60,900 bases of DNA from CALXVA01 sp964587175 (GTDB lineage Bacteria > Bacillota > Clostridia > TANB77 > CAG-508), in NCBI GenBank assembly GCA_964587175.1, contig CAZPKK010000003.1, forward strand, positions 1-60,900. Direction: 5' to 3'. A program made the translations under genes and the position numbers. Position 1 is the first letter of the stretch; the number at the start of each line of letters is the position of its first letter. Shown piece after piece: positions 54,139-60,900 of this stretch. Below the pieces are notes generated by a model. It did not search any database and was not told where the DNA came from. It was given only the letters and a program-made list of their open reading frames with translations.

Positions 54139-56643
54139 TTGGCAGATGGCTCAATACGAATTGATACAAAAATAAATAATAAAGGTGCGGAACAAGGTTT
54201 GAATGAATTAAAACAGCTTGCTGATACTAAAGTAAAACAGTTAGAAAAAGGTGTTGCTAGTGCAGGAAATGAAGTAAATAAATTAAATCAAAAATTTACT
54301 GAAACATCACAAAAGCTGGCAGAGGTAGAAAATCAAATGGATGCAGTAGCAAATGAGGTAGCTGGAACATACAGCGACTTTCAGGGTGCAATGTCTGCGG
54401 ATGCTTGGGATACATTTATAACTGGTCAAATTAATGCAAACGCACAATATCAGCAGTTACAAAGTCAACAGATGAGTTTAGTTAATAAAGTAGAAGAGTA
54501 TTCACAGAAATTAGCTGCTGCAAAAAGCAATCAAGAGCAATTAAATTCATCATTAGAACTAGCAAAAAGTGAACAAACAAGTATTAATCAAAAAATAGCA
54601 GACTCAGATAATAAAACGAAGAGTCTATCAAACAATATGAAAAATGTCTCTAACAATACTAAAAAAGTTTCTACACATTCTTTAGGAATTTCAAATAGTA
54701 TAGGTAGTGCTGTCAAAAATTTAGCCAAATATGCTGTAGCTTTATTAGGCTTCCAAACTATATATAATATGTTAAAAAGCTCAGTAAGTGAATGGTTGAA
54801 TGGATCTAGTCAAGAAGCTCAACAATTACAAGCAGATATAACAAATTTAAAGAACAATATAGGCTCTGCATTAGCACCTGCAGTTCAAAGTGTTTTAAAT
54901 ATATTTTATAAAATTTTAGCTGTAGTAGGAGCAATAGTAAAAGCTTTTACTAGTATAAATATTTTTGCTAAAAATACAGCTAAAAGTTCTGCAAGTACAG
55001 CTACAAGCACAAAACAAACTAGTAATAATTTAGCTTCGTGGGATAGTCTTAACGTTTTAAATCAAGATTCTGACTCTGGTAGTAGTAGTGGCGATAGTAG
55101 CGTCGAGCCTACTGATTTAAGCTCTTTAATGTCGGAATACGAAGAACTTGCAGAAAAGATAAAAGACATTTTTTCAACTGTATTAGACCCATTTAAACAG
55201 GCTTGGGAGACAACAGGACAAACAGTTATAGATGCAATGTATAATGCTTTATATGGAGTGAAAAGTTTAATTTTAGCAATTGGAAGTAGTTTTGAAAAAA
55301 TATGGACTAATGGAACAGTTCAAACTACTATAGAATTAATTCTTAATTTGTTTGCGGATATACTTAATATCATAGGAAATATATCAAGAGCTCTTGCAGA
55401 TGCATGGAACAATAACAACAACGGAGACCAATTAGTTCAAAATTTAGCAAATGCATTTAACAATTTGTTATATATTGTAGAAAGTGTATTTAAAACCTTT
55501 GAAGAGTGGACAAGTAGTGAAAGTTTCCAAACTTTTGCAAATTCTTTTATAGAAATATGCAAAACTTTATCAGAATGGATTGAACTAATTACAGCAAAAT
55601 TAAAAGAAATTTGGGAAAATGGTGGACAAGAGACTTTTACAAAACTTTTAGAATTCATTTCTAAATTAACTGAAGCAATAAGTGTAATCCTTGACTTTTT
55701 ATCTCCTGTTATTGAATATATTTTAGACATTGTAACACCTATCATTTCAGGAATTGTTACAGCTATTGGATATGTAATAGATGCACTATCAGGAGTGTTG
55801 GATTTTATAATAGGAATATTTACAGGGGACTGGGAAAGAGCATGGCAAGGCATATCTGATTTTTTTACTGGAATTTGGAATGCAATAAAAACTATAATAG
55901 AAACTATTTGGAATGCAATAGTAAGTATTATAGAAACTGCCATAAATCTAATAAAAACAGTAATAACGACAGTATTTAATGCTATATCCACAGTAATAAG
56001 CACTATATGGAATGCAATCAAAAGCACAGTTTCATCTGTGTGGAATGGAATTACAAGCACAATAAGTAGTGTAGTAAATACAATAAAAACAACAATAAGT
56101 AATGTATTAAATTCAGTAAAAAGTACTTGGAGTAGTATTTGGACTAGTATAAAGACTACTGTAACTAATATATGGAATAGTATTTGGAGTTCTATTAAGT
56201 CTGTAATAAATTCAATTTTAGCAGGTATAGAAAGTTTTGTAAACGGAATTATTAAAGGAATAAATAAAGTTCTAAGTGCAATAAGCAGTGTAGCAAATGC
56301 TGTAGGTAGCTTGATAGGTTTAAGCCCAATTAGTTTACAGCTAAGCACTATTTCTCTACCTCGTTTAGCAAAAGGTGGTATTGTAAATCAACCAACTCAA
56401 GCTATAGTTGGTGAGGCTGGAAAAGAAGCAATTCTTCCTCTGGAAAACAATACAGAATGGATGGATACACTTGCCGAAAAAATAGCTAATATTCTATTAA
56501 GTAGTTCTGATAATGATAGTGGTAGAGATATTACAATTAATTTTGATGGAACTCTTTCTCAGTTAATTAGAATTTTAAAACCAGAGTTAGATAAAGAAAG
56601 CACTAGAAAAGGTGATAAATTGATAATAGGAGGTACCTCATAA
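54139..56643 (+). CDS. Tail tape measure protein
   Basis: The 834 aa protein starts M-A-D-G-S-I-R-I-D-T-K-I, typical for Firmicute tape measures. A TTG start at 54139 has ideal spacing from AAGGAG. Coiled coil (30-180), hydrophobic segments (about 185-215 and 400-570) and Trp-Asn-Ile repeats (W-N-A-I-x-T-I-I) follow. A G-G-I-V-N-Q-P-T-Q-A-I-V-G-E-A-G segment lies near the end. Its length sets the tail length. Confidence 0.9.
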   Translation: MADGSIRIDTKINNKGAEQGLNELKQLADTKVKQLEKGVASAGNEVNKLNQKFTETSQKLAEVENQMDAVANEVAGTYSDFQGAMSADAWDTFITGQINANAQYQQLQSQQMSLVNKVEEYSQKLAAAKSNQEQLNSSLELAKSEQTSINQKIADSDNKTKSLSNNMKNVSNNTKKVSTHSLGISNSIGSAVKNLAKYAVALLGFQTIYNMLKSSVSEWLNGSSQEAQQLQADITNLKNNIGSALAPAVQSVLNIFYKILAVVGAIVKAFTSINIFAKNTAKSSASTATSTKQTSNNLASWDSLNVLNQDSDSGSSSGDSSVEPTDLSSLMSEYEELAEKIKDIFSTVLDPFKQAWETTGQTVIDAMYNALYGVKSLILAIGSSFEKIWTNGTVQTTIELILNLFADILNIIGNISRALADAWNNNNNGDQLVQNLANAFNNLLYIVESVFKTFEEWTSSESFQTFANSFIEICKTLSEWIELITAKLKEIWENGGQETFTKLLEFISKLTEAISVILDFLSPVIEYILDIVTPIISGIVTAIGYVIDALSGVLDFIIGIFTGDWERAWQGISDFFTGIWNAIKTIIETIWNAIVSIIETAINLIKTVITTVFNAISTVISTIWNAIKSTVSSVWNGITSTISSVVNTIKTTISNVLNSVKSTWSSIWTSIKTTVTNIWNSIWSSIKSVINSILAGIESFVNGIIKGINKVLSAISSVANAVGSLIGLSPISLQLSTISLPRLAKGGIVNQPTQAIVGEAGKEAILPLENNTEWMDTLAEKIANILLSSSDNDSGRDITINFDGTLSQLIRILKPELDKESTRKGDKLIIGGTS

Positions 56644-56644
56644 T

Positions 56645-57040
56645 ATGGCTGATGATATTTTTTGGAGCGATTTTTTGACCATAGATGGAGAAAAATATAA
56701 TATAAAAGTAAAAATAGGATTAAAAAGAGCAGCAGACTTTTTAGATAAATATGCTAATAGAGTGGAAAGCGGAGACCTTCAAAGAGAATTAATTGGAGTA
56801 TATTTTAATTATAGTAATATAAACTTTGAAAAACAAAATGATGCCAATTATTCTGAATATGAGAGACTATACGATAAGCTAAGCGAGGCGGAGGAATTTC
56901 ATGATATTAATGTTGCAGGTTTTGAGTTTAGAGCGTATTTTTCTAATATTTCAGACGAGATGTATAGATATAAAGATGGTAAACCATACTTCAAAAACTT
57001 AACTGTTAATTTTACAGCAAAAAAACCTGCAAGGAGTTGA
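56645..57040 (+). CDS. Distal tail-region protein
   Basis: The 131 aa protein (F-L-T-I-D-G-E-K-Y-N-I-K-V-K-I-G-L-K-R) lies between the tape measure and the tail hub and resembles small distal-tail adaptor proteins. It is not assigned more precisely. Confidence 0.6.
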   Translation: MADDIFWSDFLTIDGEKYNIKVKIGLKRAADFLDKYANRVESGDLQRELIGVYFNYSNINFEKQNDANYSEYERLYDKLSEAEEFHDINVAGFEFRAYFSNISDEMYRYKDGKPYFKNLTVNFTAKKPARS

Positions 57041-57047
57041 TAAATGA

Positions 57048-59061
57048 ATGAAAACTAATGCGAAAATTTCTTTTAGACTAATAGATGTTACAGCTAAGTC
57101 AGATAGTATATTAAGCGTAAATGATAAACAAGATTTTGTAGATTTAGACGATTTGAAGTCAGATGAAGTAACAGAAATAAAATATGGAACATTAGAAAAA
57201 AATCAATTTGCATTGGATGGGACTTTTGAACTGATGCCAGATACTTTAAGTAATATGTGTTTGTGGAGTAAGAGTATGTCAAACGAAAATTGCAACTTTG
57301 AAACTCCTTTAACATTAGAAATCAATTTTACAGAAACTCATAGCAGTCCAGGTATTACTTTCTTGTTTAGTAAGGCAGGAGATTATTGTAATAATTTAAA
57401 TATAAAATATTACGACGACGAAGATACTTTAATTAGTGATGTTAATTTCAAGCCAAATTCATATGAGTATATTGCTAGTAATATTGTTGAAAATTTTAAG
57501 AAAATAATAATAACTTTTTATAGCACTAATAATCCATACAGATATTTAAAATTATATAAAATTTTGTATGGCTATGAAAAAGTCTTTAATGAAGATACTC
57601 TTATGAGTGCTAATTTGATAGAAGAAACTGATTTTATTAGTTCTGAATTAAGTATAAATACTTTAGATTTTGAAGTATATTCAGAAGACGATGATTTTAA
57701 TATTATTAATCCAAAAGGTGTATATAATGTACTTCAAGAAAGACAAAAAATAGAAGTAGTAGAAGAGCTGTTAGCAGAAAATAAAGAAATAAAAATGGGA
57801 ACATTTTATTTAGACACATGGACCAGTGAAAAAGACAACTTAATGAAATTTTCTGCAATCGATTTAATAGGATTGTTAGATAAAACAACATTTTATGGTG
57901 GATTTTATGAAAATATATATTTTGAAGATTTAATAGAAGAAATAATGACATCTGCAGGTTTTACAGAAGAAGATTATGAAATACAAGAAGAATTAAAATC
58001 TATTATTATAAACGGTTATCTTCCTGTTTGTACACACAGAGAAGCTCTACAACAAGCCGTTTTTGTAGCATGTGCTATTGTAGATAATTCTAGGGGAGAC
58101 ATAATAAAAATTTATAGATTAGATAGTAAAACAGACGTTAAAACATTTAATAGTGAAAATATTTTTGAATCAACTAGAGAAACTAGTAGAATGGATGTTG
58201 TAACTGGTGTTTCTTTAACAATACATAAATATGAACAACCAGAAACGCCAGAGGCTTTTACTAAAGGTGATCTGGAAGAGGTAGCTTCTGCTATAGTCAT
58301 ACTCGGAAAGAATATAATAGTTTTTGATGAACCTATTATTTCTGAGATTCTTCTTGTTGACCTTACAATAGCAACATCTTCAACTTCTGAAACTACAGAC
58401 GGTAGAAGTATTTTAGTTGATTCGAATTGTAATAGTGCAACGATATTTTTAAGTGCAGAATACGCTGGAGAGCAGATGGCTTTAGTTATGGCACAGGAGG
58501 CTTACTTATCACAATATCGGTGAAAATGAAATGTATTATTACGTAAACCACAAGATAGATGAATATAATTATGTTGTTGATGTGGTTGCACCTGGAACAC
58601 TAGTTTTTGATAGGTATAATGTTGATTTACAAAACTTTACTGTAACATCTCAAAATGATTTTTTTATTGATGAAGAAGTAAAATACATAGAGCCTGAGAT
58701 AGAAGTAAAGTTATATGCATTTAAGTATAATCATTACACAACAGATTATCAGGCCAATGCTACCAATATAAAAAACACGAAGGGAGACAATGTGCTAAAG
58801 GTCGAAGAATCGTATTTAATAAATAAAAATAATGTAAGAGAGATAGCACAACACATTTTAGATTACTACAATTCTACTTTTAAAGATGAATTTCAAATTA
58901 TATTAAAAGATGAAAGTTTAGCAGATGTTACAGAAGCTAATACTAAATTTGAACAGAAACTAAAGGGAAATATAAGTAAATTAGATATAGATTTAGCTGG
59001 TGGTTTTTTAGCAGATGTAACAACAATAGCTAAAATAGAGGAGGCAGATGAAAATGGATGA
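57048..59061 (+). CDS. Tail hub/baseplate protein, contains CGGT site before TGA
   Basis: Reading CGGT (58518-58521) as one glycine (residue 491) joins two frames into a 670 aa protein typical of siphovirus Gp37-like hub proteins. Tube-like and carbohydrate-binding-like domains (residues 1-170) lead to the hub region I-E-V-V-E-E-L-L...F-S-A-I-D-L-I-G-L-L-D and then the C-terminal barrel region V-A-P-G-T-L-V-F-D-R-Y. Read conventionally, CGG is followed at once by TGA. The second half then has no ribosome site close to its ATG (58531). Confidence 0.82.
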
Positions 59062-59521
59062 TTTAATTTTTGATAGAACCTTAAGTGATGTTGAAGAGGC
59101 TTTAAGTAATCCAGATTCATCTACTTTTCTAAAAGGAGCATATAATTATACTGACTTAAATAGAATAGAAATTTGGTGTGAATATTTGCAAGAAAAGTTA
59201 AAAGAATATGGATTTAACGAAAATTTAGAAATAAAGAATAATTGGAGTATGACAGATTTTATAACAAGAACAGAAATAGATAGAATAAGAAACAATATTG
59301 ATATTTTGAAGAATTTTTGTTATGCATTAGAAACTGAAGAAATAGAATATGACAATACAATGAATTATACAAAAGCAAATATAATTGAAAAGATATTATA
59401 TGAAATTAACGAACATTTAAAAAACTTATCTAAACAGATAAATTTGTCTGAGCAGATAGGCTTTTTTATTGTTAAGAAAAAATATATACATTTAGATGTA
59501 ATAAATGTAGGAGAGGAGTAG
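59054..59521 (+). CDS. Phage baseplate-region protein
   Basis: The ~155 aa protein starts D-D-L-I-F-D-R-T-L-S-D-V and has W-C-E-Y-L-Q-E-K-L, a form common next to tail fibres in Clostridia phages. GAGGAGG favours ATG 59054 over 59048. The function is not known. Confidence 0.65.
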   Translation: MDDLIFDRTLSDVEEALSNPDSSTFLKGAYNYTDLNRIEIWCEYLQEKLKEYGFNENLEIKNNWSMTDFITRTEIDRIRNNIDILKNFCYALETEEIEYDNTMNYTKANIIEKILYEINEHLKNLSKQINLSEQIGFFIVKKKYIHLDVINVGEE

Positions 59522-59523
59522 AG

Positions 59524-60306
59524 ATGGCTTTCGGTACAATGTATTTAACATCTGCAGGAGCAAGTTTAGCAGCAAAAACTTTAGAGTCAAAAAACATAGA
59601 AATAACAAAATTTTCTGTAGGAAGTGGAACTTTGAGTGACAGTTCTGTTGAAACAATAAAAGATCTAACTAATTTAATAAATTTTATTCAAAGTTTTGAA
59701 ATAACTAAAATTGAAAAAAGTACGGATACACAAGTAACAGTAAAAGGTCTTTTTCAAAATTCTGAGATTGTAACAGATTTTTATTTAAAAGAATTAGGTT
59801 TGTATGCAAAAGATACAGAAACAGAAGAAGAAATATTATTTGCATATATGAATTATGGAGATGAAGCTGAACATATAAATACACCGGATACTTTAAAGCA
59901 AGAGATTTATTTTGAAACATTAATAAGTATAGGAAACGCAGACAACGTAATAATAACTACAGAAAAAACATCTATATATGTAACAGAAAAAGATTTAGAA
60001 GAGCGAACTACTATACAGCAAGCAACTATAACGCTAAACAGCACAGTTAATGCAAATGAAGATTATACTTTGCCTTCTGAAATGTATTATCAAGTAGGCA
60101 ATGATAGCTTAGAAGTAAATTATTGCTCTAGCAAATTAATAAAAGGACAAGACTACATTGAAGTTGGAAATGACGGAGAAGTATCTAATACAATCCAATT
60201 TTTGGACAGCATAGGCGATTTAGATATGTCTGACGTAGAAGGGTTTGAAGATTTTGAAGAAACTTTAGAATTTATAGTAAGGGGGGAATACGATAGTGAT
60301 AATTAA
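59524..60306 (+). CDS. Tail fibre / collar protein
   Basis: The 260 aa protein begins A-F-G-T-M-Y-L-T-S-A-G-A-S-L-A-A-K, and residues 15-110 (I-T-K-F-S-V-G-S-G...F-Y-L-K-E-L-G-L-Y-A) match the tail-collar fibre domain that attaches fibres to the baseplate. It overlaps the next gene. Confidence 0.82.
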   Translation: MAFGTMYLTSAGASLAAKTLESKNIEITKFSVGSGTLSDSSVETIKDLTNLINFIQSFEITKIEKSTDTQVTVKGLFQNSEIVTDFYLKELGLYAKDTETEEEILFAYMNYGDEAEHINTPDTLKQEIYFETLISIGNADNVIITTEKTSIYVTEKDLEERTTIQQATITLNSTVNANEDYTLPSEMYYQVGNDSLEVNYCSSKLIKGQDYIEVGNDGEVSNTIQFLDSIGDLDMSDVEGFEDFEETLEFIVRGEYDSDN

Positions 60307-60808
60307 ACAGATTTTAAATAAATTGAAAAACATATATCCAGTTGGCTCAATTTATATGAGTGTAAATAATACAAACCCAACAACTTTGTTTGGAGGAACT
60401 TGGGAGCAAATAAAAGATACATTTTTACTAAGTGCAGGAGATACCTATAGTGCAGGAACAACAGGAGGAGAAGCAACACACCAATTAACGAGCTCAGAAA
60501 TGCCTTCACATACGCATAGCTTTACAACAGGAACTACATCACTAACTGGTTCAGTACAGAGTAATGGACTAAATGCATCTGAGGGAACTGGATTTTTTAA
60601 TACAGCAAGTGGAATTATCAGTAGAAATAGTGCTGGTTCAGGTTATTATGATAATACAGACAGAGTTTCTTTGGATAATATGAACAATAGATTAACAATA
60701 GATGCAAGTCACAATCATACAGGTATAACAAATAGTACAGGGGCAGGAAATGCTCATAATAATTTGCCTCCATACTTGGTTGTATATGTATGGAAAAGAG
60801 TATCTTAA
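60296..60808 (+). CDS. Tail fibre tip / baseplate upper protein
   Basis: The 170 aa protein has Y-P-V-G-S-I-Y-M-S, F-G-G-T-W-E-Q-I-K-D-T-F-L-L-S-A-G-D, M-P-S-H-T-H and a final N-N-L-P-P-Y-L-V-V-Y-V-W-K-R, the phage tail-collar receptor-binding pattern. A GTG start follows AAGGGGGGA. Confidence 0.85.
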   Translation: MIIKQILNKLKNIYPVGSIYMSVNNTNPTTLFGGTWEQIKDTFLLSAGDTYSAGTTGGEATHQLTSSEMPSHTHSFTTGTTSLTGSVQSNGLNASEGTGFFNTASGIISRNSAGSGYYDNTDRVSLDNMNNRLTIDASHNHTGITNSTGAGNAHNNLPPYLVVYVWKRVS

Positions 60809-60827
60809 AATAGAAAGGAGAAAAAAT

Positions 60828-60887
60828 ATGAAAAGTCCAAAAACCTTGAGGCTGTACACACACACACACACACACACTTATATCTAA
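60828..60887 (+). CDS. Start of a gene interrupted by an (AC)11 tract
   Basis: ATG 60828 has AAAGGAG upstream. The frame runs through the AC repeat (Thr/His alternation) and stops at 60885-60887. Changing the repeat by one or two units would open the frame through the tract towards ATGAAGAAA (60893), which may be the true next start. The product is unknown as the window ends. Confidence 0.35.
   Translation: MKSPKTLRLYTHTHTHTYI
60856..60877. repeat. (AC)11 dinucleotide repeat
   Basis: Eleven perfect AC units lie just after a ribosome site and start codon, immediately downstream of the receptor-binding tail gene. Confidence 0.9.
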
Positions 60888-60900
60888 TCTAATGAAGAAA

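Noticed and set aside
55437..56348. 303-codon minus-strand ORF opposite the tape measure gene
   Set aside because: It is the reverse of a repetitive Ile/Thr/Val-coding stretch, has no ribosome site and gives a low-complexity product.

Overview
Origin. The window is AT-rich DNA from a spore-forming, Gram-positive-type member of the Clostridia. The evidence is a T-box leader on ileS, spore genes (gpr, spoVS, ytfI/ytfJ types), AGGAGG-type ribosome sites, AGA as the usual Arg codon, and a ymdB-spoVS pair as in Bacillus. I cannot name the genus.

Layout. 1-14.0 kb is chromosomal housekeeping: an MBL hydrolase, a Nudix hydrolase, T-box/ileS, tRNA-Ser, murB, yvcK, a glycogen debranching enzyme, ruvC, holA, an FAD dehydrogenase and gpr. 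14.3-22.6 kb is a surface-polysaccharide locus: a GT2 gene with a poly-G tract, a GT61 gene, rmlA, an rmlC-rmlD fusion, rmlB and an ABC-2 exporter pair. 22.6-30.1 kb holds ymdB, spoVS, a peptide-binding protein, recA, recX, scpA and the ytfI/ytfJ-type genes. Two tRNA-Gly genes follow. From about 30.7 kb to the right edge lies a siphovirus prophage: integrase, two small-RNA candidates, a PemK/MazF-type toxin, repressor/Cro, YqaJ exonuclease + RecT, a second SpoVS, a DnaD-like protein, a RuvC-like resolvase, terminase, portal, capsid, connectors, tail, tape measure and fibre genes. The right attachment site and lysis genes lie outside.

Main discovery candidate. Ten genes, two chromosomal and eight phage, appear broken by a frameshift under the standard code, and every break has the same form. 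An in-frame CGG codon occurs exactly where one +1 step (reading C-GGN as one glycine) restores the family's protein. There are 11 such sites: 9 CGGA, 1 CGGC, 1 CGGT. The two sites in the YqaJ exonuclease are one codon apart. By my manual scan the window has 13 in-frame CGG codons. None encodes Arg inside an otherwise intact conserved region. The other two are at the last codons of rmlA (ambiguous) and at the start of the poly-G tract. At 30628-30701, beside the integrase, is a second tRNA-Gly with its own promoter. Its anticodon loop has UCC followed by G37 instead of the usual A, so bases 34-37 are UCCG, the exact complement of CGGA, and its anticodon stem carries a mismatch. I infer that this organism reads CGGN as a four-base glycine codon using this tRNA. 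A systematic sequencing insertion is the main alternative. It explains less well why all insertions fall at the first base of in-frame Gly codons while the many A-runs are intact.

Other points of interest. A phage small RNA has a terminator loop with 14 nt of perfect complementarity to the leader of the early phage operon. The phage SpoVS is about 80% identical to the host copy. Other items are a poly-G tract in a glycosyltransferase, an (AC)11 tract at the right edge, a two-copy structured repeat, and four TTACATTAAA repeats between the tRNA and the integrase.
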